From Clostridiaceae bacterium (GTDB lineage: Bacteria; Bacillota; Clostridia; Peptostreptococcales; Tindalliaceae): DNA of 46,505 bases. Each line of letters begins with the position of its first letter. The first letter of the stretch is position 1. Under the pieces are notes generated by a model. The model was not told the DNA's origin. It saw only the letters and a program-made list of their open reading frames with translations, and did not search any database. The position numbers and the translations under genes were made by a program. Location of the stretch: assembly GCA_024635995.1 (NCBI GenBank), contig JAGXHW010000029.1, positions 1 through 46,505 of the forward strand, written 5' to 3'. This document shows, one piece after another, positions 35,773 to 44,174 of this stretch.

Positions 35773-35792
35773 GGAATATTTTTAAATATTCC
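35773..35792. promoter_or_regulatory. Short perfect palindrome before the GT4 fusion gene
   Basis: Arms GGAATATT and AATATTCC around TTTA lie 8 bases before the GGGAGG site, in the region between two divergent glycan genes. Candidate operator; no regulator is known. Confidence 0.4.
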
Positions 35793-35815
35793 ATAAGATT
35801 GGGAGGTTGAAAGCA

Positions 35816-38110
35816 TTGCTTACCAACGTTGAATCCAGAAAAATCAAAAAAAGGCCGCATGTGGCCATTGTCAGCAGTGCCCTGCCCCGAAAATGCGGCA
35901 TTGCCACCTTTTCAGACGATGTCAGTCGTGGAATCGGGTATTTGCTGGGGCGGGAAGCGACCTGTTTTATCGCAGTAAATGATAATGAAACCTATGAGTA
36001 TCCGCCAAAAGTGATCAGACAAATTGAACAGGACCGGTTGGAAGACTATGTGAGCGCTGCCGAAACCATTAATGACTCCGCAGTGGATGTGGTATCCCTG
36101 CAGCACGAATATGGTTTGTATGGCGGAGAAGAAGGCAGCTATATCGTGGAATTCTTAAGCCGTCTTCATAAACCGGTGGTGACAACGTTGCACACCATCC
36201 TTGAAAAACCAAACCCCGCCCAATATAAGTCGCTGGTGGAAGTCATTGCCTTTTCCAAGGCAGTGATTGTTATGAACCAGCTGGCCATTAACATTCTGAC
36301 GGATGTGTACGATGTGCCTGCCTCGAAGGTGCACCTGATTCCACATGGTGTGAAAGATATGTATTATATTGACCCCCTGTATTATCAGAATGAGCTGGAA
36401 TTGCAGGACCGGTTTGTGATGCTCACCTTCGGGTTTATCAGCCGGAACAAGGGTATTGAAGTGGTACTGGAAGCCTTGCCACCCATCGTGGAAAAACATC
36501 CGGAGGTGCTTTACATCGTCCTGGGAATCACTCACCCTGTGGTGAAAAAACATGAAGGTGAAGAATACCGGGAGAGCCTGGAAGCCATGGTGAAGGAACG
36601 TGGGCTGGAAGAAAATGTCCGGTTTGTCAACGAATTTGTGGATGATGACACCATGAACCTCTACCTGGGGGCGGCAGATTTGGTGATCCTCCCCTACCAT
36701 TCAGAGACACAGATTACCAGCGGTGTACTAAGCCAGGCCATTGGAAAAGGTAAAGCCATCATCGCCACGCCGTATCTTCATGCACGGGATGCCCTTGCGG
36801 ACGGAAAAGGTCGTCTGGTTAATTTCAAGGATCCCGCCGGCATGACGGTGGCCATCCAGGAATTAATTGAAAATCCCGATGAACGGTTGGCGCTGGCAGG
36901 GCAGGCGTTTATTGCCGGTCAACAAGCGGGGTGGGATAAAGTGACCCGTCAATACGTCAAGCTCCTGGAAGAGGTGGTTGAAAAGTCCATTGCTGGACGG
37001 GTCAAGCAGGGACGGGTATTCACTCTGCCGGATATCAACATGGAATACTTGAAAAACCTGACGGATGATGCTGGAATGGTCCAGCACACCCTGTATGGCA
37101 TTCATGATTTCACTCATTATTATTCCTCTGATGATGCAGGTCGGGCCATTGTGGCCTTTACGCAGTATTTTAATCTTTTTCAGGACGCCTCTGCGTTGGA
37201 GTTTGTGGATAAATACATGGCCTTTATCATCCATGCCCAACGGAAAGACGGTTGGTTTTATAATTACATGAATTACCAAAAGGAATTCCCCCCCCAGGAA
37301 ACCAGCCAGGACACTTTCGGACGTTGCCTATGGGGGCTGGGGGCTGCGACCCGGGTGGTGCAGAACCGTTCTCCCGGCTTCCTGGCCAAAAGCATTGTTG
37401 AATCCAGCATGCCTAAGGTGGAACAGTTGACGTATACCCGTGCCCAGGCCTATGCAGCCAATGGGCTTGATGCCTATCTCATCCTTCACCCTGATTATGA
37501 GCCGGCTCGCAAGGCATTAAAACATATTTGTGATTCTCTCATGGAACGGTACCGGCAAACCGCTGACGGCACCTGGAACTGGTTTGAAGATTTTCTTACC
37601 TATGACAATGCCCGCCTGGCCAAGGCGCTCTTGCTGGGATTCCAGCACCTGGGAGATGTTGCCTATCTAAAGACAGGCCTTGAAGCTCTTGATTTTCTTA
37701 TCAGTGTTCAGTACCAAAATGGTTATTTTGATCTTATCGGCAATGACAAATGGTATGATAAAGGCGGTCAGAAAGCACTTTTCTGTCAGCAACCAGTTGA
37801 TGCCGGTTCGTTAACCGAAGCCTGCATTTTGGCCATGACCGTGACGGGGGATGAAAAATACCTGGAAATGGCTTATGCAGCCTTTCAGTGGTATTTAGGC
37901 CGGAACCGACAAGGGGTTTCTCTGTACAACTCCCTGACAGGGGCCTGCGCTGATGGATTGGGTCCAGAGGGACCAAGTTCCAACCAGGGAGCTGAATCGA
38001 CTCTCTCTTTTATCATCGCTTTGGTGTCCCTCTACCGCTGGGAACTGGTAGGCCGTTTTAACACCTATTCAGTATATCCTCGTAAACACTCAGATATCCT
38101 TTCACCATGA
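35816..38110 (+). CDS. GT4 glycosyltransferase fused to an (alpha/alpha)6-type domain
   Basis: 764 aa. The first ~400 residues are a GT-B, family-4 transferase: SSALPRKCGIATFSDDVSRG, VTTLHTILEKPNPAQ, then LTFGFISRNKGIEVVLEALP and the nucleotide-sugar site region YLGAADLVILPYHSETQITS. The C-terminal ~330 residues are helical with repeated aromatic GWFYNYMNY, DTFGRCLWGLGAATR and NWFEDFLTYDNARLAKALLL, like a six-hairpin glycosidase or epimerase barrel. The donor is probably a nucleotide sugar (GDP-mannose would fit the neighbours). The TTG at 35816 is preferred since GGGAGG ends 9 bases before it and directly abuts the earlier TTG 35807. Its last 53 bases overlap the convergent GT4 gene. Confidence 0.82.
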   Translation: MLTNVESRKIKKRPHVAIVSSALPRKCGIATFSDDVSRGIGYLLGREATCFIAVNDNETYEYPPKVIRQIEQDRLEDYVSAAETINDSAVDVVSLQHEYGLYGGEEGSYIVEFLSRLHKPVVTTLHTILEKPNPAQYKSLVEVIAFSKAVIVMNQLAINILTDVYDVPASKVHLIPHGVKDMYYIDPLYYQNELELQDRFVMLTFGFISRNKGIEVVLEALPPIVEKHPEVLYIVLGITHPVVKKHEGEEYRESLEAMVKERGLEENVRFVNEFVDDDTMNLYLGAADLVILPYHSETQITSGVLSQAIGKGKAIIATPYLHARDALADGKGRLVNFKDPAGMTVAIQELIENPDERLALAGQAFIAGQQAGWDKVTRQYVKLLEEVVEKSIAGRVKQGRVFTLPDINMEYLKNLTDDAGMVQHTLYGIHDFTHYYSSDDAGRAIVAFTQYFNLFQDASALEFVDKYMAFIIHAQRKDGWFYNYMNYQKEFPPQETSQDTFGRCLWGLGAATRVVQNRSPGFLAKSIVESSMPKVEQLTYTRAQAYAANGLDAYLILHPDYEPARKALKHICDSLMERYRQTADGTWNWFEDFLTYDNARLAKALLLGFQHLGDVAYLKTGLEALDFLISVQYQNGYFDLIGNDKWYDKGGQKALFCQQPVDAGSLTEACILAMTVTGDEKYLEMAYAAFQWYLGRNRQGVSLYNSLTGACADGLGPEGPSSNQGAESTLSFIIALVSLYRWELVGRFNTYSVYPRKHSDILSP

Positions 38111-39068
38111 TTTCCTGTGAGAAACGTTTGACCACCTTTTCCCGGCATGATTTTCGCGGAATATTTTCGATGTTTTTCAGCTTTTCAGTCATTTCGTCCA
38201 CATTTGAAACGATAAACCCATTGGCGCCGTTTTCAATGATTTCGGGCATTGACCCTTTCCCAAAAGCAAGGACAGGTGTGCCGCAGGCCATGGCTTCCAC
38301 CACGCTTAAACCAAAGGGTTCGTTAAAAAAAATAGGATGCAGCAGGGCGAAGGCATTCCCCAGGAGGGTGTCCCTCTCTTCTGGTCCAACGGACCCGATG
38401 TAAGTTATTTTTTCATTCAGATGAGGCTCCACAACCTGGTTATAATACTCCTGGTCTTGGATGATTCCGGCAATGACCAGTTTCATCCCTGTTTTTTGTG
38501 CCACCTGGATGGCTTCCCAGGTCCCTTTGTCCGGATGAATTCTTCCGAAATAAAGCAAATAGTCACCCGGTGTCTCTTTCAGTGTAAAATGCTCCAGGTC
38601 AATCCCGTGGTAGACGGTGCGGATATAATCAAGTTCAGGACTGCGGTCCGCGTCACTGATGGAGACATAATGGGTGTGCTGGTTGTATTTCTGGAACACA
38701 GGTAGGATTTTGGGTGATGAAAACCCATGAATCGTGGTCACCATGGGGGTCTTAATGAGTTTGCTGTAGGACAGGGGCAAAAAGTCAAAATGGTTGTGTA
38801 TGAGATCAAACTCGGAGGCCTGCTCCATCACTTGGGAAATATGCAGACACTCCCATACTTTGGGGTCCAGGGTTTTATCTTCTTCATAAGGGGCAGGACA
38901 GACACCACGCAGCTCCGCTTCTGTGATGGAGTCCTTTGTGGCAAAAAGTGTTACATCGATGTTCTGCCTGACCAGTCCTTCAGTCAACAGTGAAACGACC
39001 CGCTCCCAGGGACCATAGTGCCGTGGCGGAGTCCTCCAGGCGATGGGTGATAACATGGCTATTTTCAT
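38058..39068 (-). CDS. GT4-family glycosyltransferase
   Basis: 336 aa, a single GT-B enzyme. The N-terminus MKIAMLSPIAWRTPPRHYGP leads to LIHNHFDFLPLS and TTIHGFSS (acceptor half). YFGRIHPDKGTWEAI and the donor-site motif FNEPFGLSVVEAMACGTPVLAF follow, with the E-x7-E typical of GT4. Cytoplasmic; the donor is not determinable. ATG 39068 is preferred for GAGGTAG before it; the frame opens ten codons earlier. It is convergent with, and overlaps by 53 bp, the GT4 fusion gene, while manA is upstream on the same strand 69 bases away, so manA-GT4 may be one transcript. Confidence 0.87.
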   Translation of the reverse strand: MKIAMLSPIAWRTPPRHYGPWERVVSLLTEGLVRQNIDVTLFATKDSITEAELRGVCPAPYEEDKTLDPKVWECLHISQVMEQASEFDLIHNHFDFLPLSYSKLIKTPMVTTIHGFSSPKILPVFQKYNQHTHYVSISDADRSPELDYIRTVYHGIDLEHFTLKETPGDYLLYFGRIHPDKGTWEAIQVAQKTGMKLVIAGIIQDQEYYNQVVEPHLNEKITYIGSVGPEERDTLLGNAFALLHPIFFNEPFGLSVVEAMACGTPVLAFGKGSMPEIIENGANGFIVSNVDEMTEKLKNIENIPRKSCREKVVKRFSQEIMVKGYLSVYEDILNRC

Positions 39069-39136
39069 AGAACTACCTCTTTCTTTTTTAGTCTTCATCG
39101 ATTAACCTGAGATTACTGCCTTAGATTACTACCTTG

Positions 39137-40093
39137 TTACGTTGTTCCTTTCTCCTCGGAATTAGGCACATAACTTTTAAGCAACTGGACAGGGCCTTCC
39201 AGTGTGTAGCTTCCCAGGGCGGCGGGGATCAGGAAGCTGTCACCTTTTTTTAAGGTTTTCTTGCCCTTTTCCCAGCGCAGGGTGCCTGACCCCTTCACCA
39301 CTGTGAAGAGAAAGAAACGGGCAGGGTCGCTCTCTTCCTTTACTTCAGTCTCAACATCATATTTTTCCAGAGCAAAATAGGGGCATCGAATCAAGTCTGT
39401 TTTCAATCCACCATCGATTTCCCGGGTTGTTCCTTCCACCCTGTCACCCTTTAACTGAAAATCAATCACTTCCATGGCTTGCTCCACATGCAGCTCCCGG
39501 GGTCGGCCATAATCATAGAATCGGTAGGTGGTGTCACTGTTCTGCTGAATTTCGTAGATGATGAGCCCCGGGCCAATGGCATGCAGCAAACCGGACTCAA
39601 TATAGAACACATCTCCTTCTTTCACCGACACCTTGTTCAGGATTTCTTCAATCCGGTTTTCCTCAAGTGCCTGGCGAAAGCCCTTTCGGTCGGTATCGCC
39701 TGTGCCGATGATCAGGTACGCTTCTGGCGTTGCTTTCATCACATACCAGGCTTCCGTCTTTCCCAGGTCGTTTTCATGGGCGAGTGCATAGTCATCCTTG
39801 GGGTGCACCTGCACCGACAGGGCTTGTGTTGTGTTTATGAGTTTCAGCAGCAGGGGAAAACGGTCATAATTCATGGACGTGCCAAAGAGATCTGTCCGCT
39901 TTTCGCCATACAGCTGTGACAGGCTTTTTCCCGCTTCGGGGCCTTCCAGCACAATGCTGGTGCCATTCCGGTGGGACGCAACGTCCCAGCTTTCACCGAT
40001 AGTTCCGGTTGGCAGGTCTTCGCGAAAAGATTCAAGGTCCCGACCGCCCCATATTTTTTCAAGATACACATGGTTAAACGTTAATGGATTCAT
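39137..40093 (-). CDS. manA: Mannose-6-phosphate isomerase, class I
   Basis: 318 aa, the size of the short Firmicute class I isomerases, which interconvert mannose-6-phosphate and fructose-6-phosphate. Zinc-site motifs: SVQVHPKDDYA (His, with Gln), GKTEAWYVM (Glu) and SGLLHAIGPG (His). YEIQQNSDTTYRFYDYGR is the substrate-side signature. The N-terminus LTFNHVYLEKIWGGRDL is typical. Three ATGs in a row are possible; the third (40093) is best spaced (8 bases) from GGGAGG. It is divergent from the ROK kinase. Together they link mannose and fructose phosphates, the precursor pool for GDP-mannose. Confidence 0.95.
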   Translation of the reverse strand: MNPLTFNHVYLEKIWGGRDLESFREDLPTGTIGESWDVASHRNGTSIVLEGPEAGKSLSQLYGEKRTDLFGTSMNYDRFPLLLKLINTTQALSVQVHPKDDYALAHENDLGKTEAWYVMKATPEAYLIIGTGDTDRKGFRQALEENRIEEILNKVSVKEGDVFYIESGLLHAIGPGLIIYEIQQNSDTTYRFYDYGRPRELHVEQAMEVIDFQLKGDRVEGTTREIDGGLKTDLIRCPYFALEKYDVETEVKEESDPARFFLFTVVKGSGTLRWEKGKKTLKKGDSFLIPAALGSYTLEGPVQLLKSYVPNSEEKGTT

Positions 40094-40171
40094 CATCATT
40101 ACCTCCCTTCTCTACATACCCAATAATAGGAGGGTCATCGGATAAATAAACGATTATGAGGAGGTCATCCT

Positions 40172-41047
40172 ATGCTTTATGGTGCCATTGAAGCCGGCGG
40201 TACAAAATTTAACCTTGGTGTTGGTGATGCCAAGGGAAATGTTGTAAAACAGTTGGCCATTCCCACCCGAAACCCTGAGGAAACCATGAATGAGGTGATG
40301 GCCTTTTTTGCAGGCTTTCCTATTACATCGTTGGGTCTTGGCTGCTTTGGACCCCTGGAACTAAATGAAACATCGCCTCACTACGGGTTTATTACCACCA
40401 CTCCCAAAAAAGAGTGGGTTTCTTATGATATTCTGGGTACCCTGAAACGGTATTTGGGCATTCCCATTGCCATGAACACCGATGTGGGTGCCGCTGCCCT
40501 GGGTGAAATCACCTTTGGTGCCTTTCAATCTGAGCAGACGCTGCTTTACCTTACCATTGGCACCGGCATTGGCGGCGGTTATGTAATCAACGGGCAGATT
40601 CACACCGGACTGCTGCACCCGGAAATCGGTCACATACACATCAACCGGCAGCCGGAGGATGTGCATCCCACCAACTGCCGGTATCATGAAAACTGTCTGG
40701 AGGGGCTTGCTGCCGGCCCGGCCATTGAAAGCCGCACCGGCTTATCCGGTGACCAAGTTCCCGATGATCACCCGGTGTTTACCCTGGTTGCTGATTATAT
40801 TGGCCAAGCCCTGGCCACTTGCATACTGGTGGTGTCACCCACCAAAATTGTCCTGGGTGGCGGAGTCATGAAACGCACTTTTCTTTACCCCCTCATTCGC
40901 CAAAGCACCCTGACTCATCTGAATGGGTATCTGGAGACAGAAGCCCTTCAGCACATGGACACTTACATCGTACCACCCAGTCTTGGCAGCCAGTCAGGGA
41001 TCGTGGGCTGTTTGGCCCTGGCCAGGTCTGCTGAATGTCTGCAATAA
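40172..41047 (+). CDS. ROK-family fructokinase
   Basis: 291 aa, like ScrK/GmuE-type fructokinases. The ATP phosphate loop AIEAGGTKFNLGVG, the catalytic Asp in MNTDVGAAALGE, YLTIGTGIGGGYV and the zinc motif (HIHINRQPEDVHPTNCRYHE followed by NCLEGLAAGPA) are all complete. It phosphorylates fructose (possibly mannose) to the 6-phosphate. GAGGAGGTCATCCT precedes ATG. It is divergent from manA across ~78 bases and pairs with it functionally; its 3' side runs into a broken DUF4825 gene. Confidence 0.93.
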   Translation: MLYGAIEAGGTKFNLGVGDAKGNVVKQLAIPTRNPEETMNEVMAFFAGFPITSLGLGCFGPLELNETSPHYGFITTTPKKEWVSYDILGTLKRYLGIPIAMNTDVGAAALGEITFGAFQSEQTLLYLTIGTGIGGGYVINGQIHTGLLHPEIGHIHINRQPEDVHPTNCRYHENCLEGLAAGPAIESRTGLSGDQVPDDHPVFTLVADYIGQALATCILVVSPTKIVLGGGVMKRTFLYPLIRQSTLTHLNGYLETEALQHMDTYIVPPSLGSQSGIVGCLALARSAECLQ

Positions 41048-41052
41048 CTGGC

Positions 41053-41440
41053 GTGGTGCTGGTGCTTGGTGTTCCCATTTTTCGTGGTGCTTTTCCCGGC
41101 AACCAGACCGATGAGCCGGATGACGCCATCACTGAACCATCCCAGGAACTGTACCAACTGCGCAACCTCTATGTTGGCGATGCGTGTGATTTTTGAAGAA
41201 GCCCCGGATGACCCTGCTTGGTTGAATGAACTGATGTCCCAGCAGGGGCTGTTGATGTTGGCGTTGATCGACAACGCTGATGCCGTTGAGTGGACTTATC
41301 CTATGGAGGTGGACTCTGAGCCTGTGATTTCCGGCATCAGGCTGACCCGGGAAGACCTTTATGAGTCTCTCGACATTACTTCAGAAGATTTTTCGCTGAC
41401 ACCAGCGGTGCTGGACCAGCTTTTACAGCAAACATCTTAA
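41053..41440 (+). pseudogene. Frameshifted, truncated DUF4825-type gene
   Basis: One frame (41053-41196) reads GVPIFRGAFPGNQTDEPDDA...EPSQELYQLRNLYVGDA and ends at TGA. The LYxLRxxYVGD string is the hallmark of DUF4825. A second frame continues from ~41180 with VIFEEAPDDPAWLNELMSQQ and ALIDNADAVEW to a stop at 41440, which looks like the C-terminal half of the same domain. There is no signal peptide, no ribosome site and part of the middle is missing. DUF4825 often occurs in extracytoplasmic parts of anti-sigma or BlaR-like proteins. It is a decayed gene. Confidence 0.7.
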
Positions 41441-41518
41441 GTACCAACCTAGATTCTACGTGTGAGACATCGAAATAGCCCTTAAAGCAAGCTGTAATAA
41501 TGATTAAGCCAAAACCGA

Positions 41519-41541
41519 TCTTTCACCCATTGGGTGAAAGA
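41519..41541. repeat. Perfect 11-bp inverted repeat
   Basis: TCTTTCACCCA (41519-41529) and TGGGTGAAAGA (41531-41541) are separated by one base. It lies in the non-coding left part of the IS1380-like relic, possibly the leader hairpin of the element. Confidence 0.7.
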
Positions 41542-41599
41542 AAATAACAGCAGAAAGATCCTATTTATATTTATTTGCCTTGCTCATTGGGTAAGAATA

Positions 41600-42221
41600 T
41601 AGCAATAGAAACGCTGCAAATGGTGCGGCTGAACTGATTAAAGAAATCGTAGCTACCCTAAAAAAAGACGACTTAGAAATTTTATTTCGGGCAGATTCAT
41701 CCATTCTATTCATTAAGGGTGCGGAAGGTAGAGAAACTACAGAACAGCTCATAAAGTTAGATGTTTGGGAGCAAAACAGAAGATTTGTCCTGTCCCGAAT
41801 ATTGAAACCAGAAAAAGAAAGAGCGCAATTATCTCTTTTAAAAGGTTCTGAGTATGACTATTTTTTCTTTGTAACCAATACTGAACTACCGTCAGAAAAA
41901 GTTGTTATTACCTATGAAAAGCGTGGCAATGCTGAAAATTGCATCAAAGAAGCCAAATATGACATGGTAGTAGGACATCTTTTGTTGAAATCATTTTGGG
42001 CTAATGAAGCCGTGTTTCAAATGATGATGCTTTCATACAATCTGTTTTTGTTGTTCAAGTTTGGTTGTATAGAGATTTCCGAATACAGACAGCAGATAAA
42101 AACATTTCGTTTGAAATATGTGTTTCTTGCTGCGAAGATTATCAAAACGGCTAGGTCTGTCATTATGAAATTGTCTGAAAAATACCCTTATCGGGAAGTG
42201 TATGAAAAATGCCTATGTTGA
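41600..42221 (+). pseudogene. IS1380-family transposase remnant
   Basis: The open frame from ~41600 to the stop at 42221 encodes the C-terminal half of an IS1380-type DDE transposase: NAANGAAELIKEIVATLKKD, LEILFRADS, LKPEKERAQLSLLKGSEYDY and YEKRGNAENCIKEAKYDMVV, followed by GHLLLKSFWANEA. The first half is absent. After RADS the sequence jumps straight to ILFIKGAEGRETTEQLIKLD, so an internal segment is also deleted. No start codon opens the upper part. Sequence 41441-41600 is non-coding and may include the element's left end; the exact terminal repeats could not be identified. Confidence 0.8.
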
Positions 42222-42474
42222 GTTTTGAAAGGAATGACCTGAATATTTCAGCTCTAATGTCGCTTCAATACGAGGCTTATTAAGCACTTTCAAAATTAAG
42301 AGCTATTAGAATATGTAAAATGTTGTTGTTGAAAGGGGGGGGCAAAAATTGTTAAAATGTAGAAATAACTGCTTCAATTCCTCGTAAAACACATGAGAAT
42401 AGCGAATTTGATTGCAATTTGAAAATTGACGTGGAATTTAGGTAAATGTTTAACAAATGAAAGGGTAATGGATA

Positions 42475-42810
42475 GTGAAGAATATCTGTGTGGTTACAGG
42501 TGGAGGAAGTGGAATGGGCTTTGAGACAGTAAGGATACTTGGGAAGGATCAAATGATCATCCTTGTGGGAAGAACGGTTTCCAAGCTTGAGAATGCCATA
42601 AACGAGTTAAAATAAGAAGGAATAGATGCAGTAGCATATCCTGCGGATGCAAGTGACAGGGAATCTGTTAGGAAGCTTGCGGAGTTTGCAGCTGAACAGG
42701 GTAATGTAAAGACTGTTGTCCATGCAGCAAGTATTTCACCTCACATGGCTGAGGGTGAGAAAATAATGGAGGTAAATGCCCGTGGTACCATCAATATTAA
42801 TGAAGAATTT
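42475..42810 (+). pseudogene. Broken short-chain dehydrogenase (SDR) gene
   Basis: GTG 42475 opens a frame KNICVVTGGGSGMGFETVRI...VGRTVSKLENAINELK, the Rossmann TGGGSGMG motif of SDR enzymes. It is interrupted by TAA at 42613-42615. The same frame then goes on, GIDAVAYPADASDRESVRKL...VVHAASISPHMA...VNARGTI, before identity is lost near 42810. The catalytic YxxxK region is missing. So the gene carries a nonsense mutation and a 3' truncation. The AT-rich sequence and neighbouring IS relic suggest it is part of transferred DNA. Confidence 0.8.
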
Positions 42811-42908
42811 GGGCTATAAATATTTGGCGAAAATAATGTGAGATGTAATATATGAGTAATATCATAATCTGAACACCGTTGGACAAAGTCAATAGATAAA
42901 ACACTGAA

Positions 42909-42914
42909 TATAAT
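42909..42914 (+). promoter_or_regulatory. Possible -10 element of the GAPDH gene
   Basis: TATAAT lies 35 bases before the GAPDH ATG. No convincing -35 is found at 16-18 bases upstream, so this is tentative. The gap 42811-42948 holds nothing else I can support. Confidence 0.35.
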
Positions 42915-42948
42915 TAAGCAAGTCAAAAAATATAAATGGAGGAATAAA

Positions 42949-43947
42949 ATGTATACAAAAATCGCAATTAATGGTTTTGGACGCGTTGGTAGAACTGTTT
43001 TAAGAAGGTTATTAGATACAAATTCAGACTTGAAAGTTGTAGCTATTAATGATTTAGGTGATATCGAAAATCTAGCTTATCTTTTAGAATTTGACACAAC
43101 TTACGGACGTTTAAAATATAATGTTACTGTTCAAGAAGACATTCTAAATGTTAATGGCAATGAAATTAAATGTTTTAAGGATCCAGAAGCAAAGAATCTT
43201 CCATGGGAAGAATTGGGGATTGATATTGTAATAGAATCTACTGGCAAATACACAACAGCTGAAAAATCTCAGAAACATTTAGATGCTGGGGCAAAGAAAG
43301 TTGTGATTACAGCTCCAGCAGATGCAGATACTAAAATTATAGTTTACGGAGTTAATGAGGATATCATTACAAAACATGATAAAATTATCTCCTCTGGTTC
43401 GTGTACTACAAATGCTTTAGCACTTGTTGCAAAAGTTTTAAATGATAAATTTGGTATTGAAACAGGTTATATGACAGTTATTAAAGCTTATACACCTACG
43501 CAAGCATTACATGATAGTCCAAATATGGATATGAGACGCGGACGAGCAGGGGCTATGAATTCAGTCCCTACATCTACTGGAGCAGCACGAGCGGTTGGAA
43601 AGGTTATTCCAGCCATAGAAGGAGTTGTAGATGGATCAGCAGTGCGCGTACCGTTACTTGGTGGTGCTCTAGTGGAATTCTATACTAATCTTAAAAAGAG
43701 AGTCACTATTAAGGAAGTAAACGAGTTGATGAAAGAAGCAGCTAATGCCTCATTTGAATACTCTGAAAAACTAATTGTATCTTCGGATGTTATTGGAAGA
43801 CCAGTAGGGGCTGTTTTTGACGCTACGCTAACTAAAATCGTAGAAAATAATAATAAACAAATTGTAAAAACAGCCTTTTGGTATGATAGTGAATATGGAT
43901 TTGTTTCAAATCTTGTCCGCTTAACAGAGGATTTTGCAAACTTATAA
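42949..43947 (+). CDS. gap: Glyceraldehyde-3-phosphate dehydrogenase, type I
   Basis: 332 aa, full length. The NAD-binding INGFGRVGRTVLRRLL is followed by VVAINDLGDIENLAYLLEFD. The active site GSCTTNALA has the catalytic Cys, and AYTPTQALHDSPNMDMRRGR, VDGSAVRVPLLGG and FWYDSEYGFVSNLVRL are characteristic. It oxidises glyceraldehyde-3-phosphate to 1,3-bisphosphoglycerate. TGGAGGAATAAA precedes the ATG. The gene is much more AT-rich than the genes at 31949-41047 and 44175-45239, stands alone without other glycolytic genes, and lies between an IS relic and a truncated small gene, so acquisition by transfer is likely. It may not be the organism's main GAPDH. Confidence 0.95.
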   Translation: MYTKIAINGFGRVGRTVLRRLLDTNSDLKVVAINDLGDIENLAYLLEFDTTYGRLKYNVTVQEDILNVNGNEIKCFKDPEAKNLPWEELGIDIVIESTGKYTTAEKSQKHLDAGAKKVVITAPADADTKIIVYGVNEDIITKHDKIISSGSCTTNALALVAKVLNDKFGIETGYMTVIKAYTPTQALHDSPNMDMRRGRAGAMNSVPTSTGAARAVGKVIPAIEGVVDGSAVRVPLLGGALVEFYTNLKKRVTIKEVNELMKEAANASFEYSEKLIVSSDVIGRPVGAVFDATLTKIVENNNKQIVKTAFWYDSEYGFVSNLVRLTEDFANL

Positions 43948-43986
43948 TTATGGAGATTACACATATTATAAGAAGAGGATAAATGT

Positions 43987-44067
43987 ATGAATAAGTCCAT
44001 TAAAAAGTGGTTAGAAAAACTTACCAAAGCTAATGAAGAAAGCTTCGGAACGGGACGTTTGAACTGA
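43987..44067 (+). pseudogene. Truncated LDCC-motif-type small protein
   Basis: Twenty-six codons, starting MNKSIKKWLEKLTKANEESF and then GTGRLN, with AGAGGA before ATG. It resembles the small clostridial proteins that continue ...GxGRLDCC (putative metal-binding LDCC motif). Here the LDCC is replaced by Asn and a stop exactly where a new sequence, TGACCTTTGTCAAGTAGACA, begins. That sequence looks like an insertion-sequence end. So the 3' end is probably cut by a mobile element that has since gone. Resemblance is recalled, not searched. Confidence 0.5.
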
Positions 44068-44174
44068 CCTTTGTCAAGTAGACAGATAATCTAATTAAAA
44101 TATTATGCACATTTGGATGCATGGTTTCGAAAAGAAATATGTAATATTTTTATGTGTAATTCTGGAGGAGGATT

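Noticed and set aside
42949..43947. GAPDH as part of a normal glycolytic operon
   Set aside because: No pgk, tpi, pgm, eno or cggR gene is adjacent; the neighbours are pseudogenes and IS relics.
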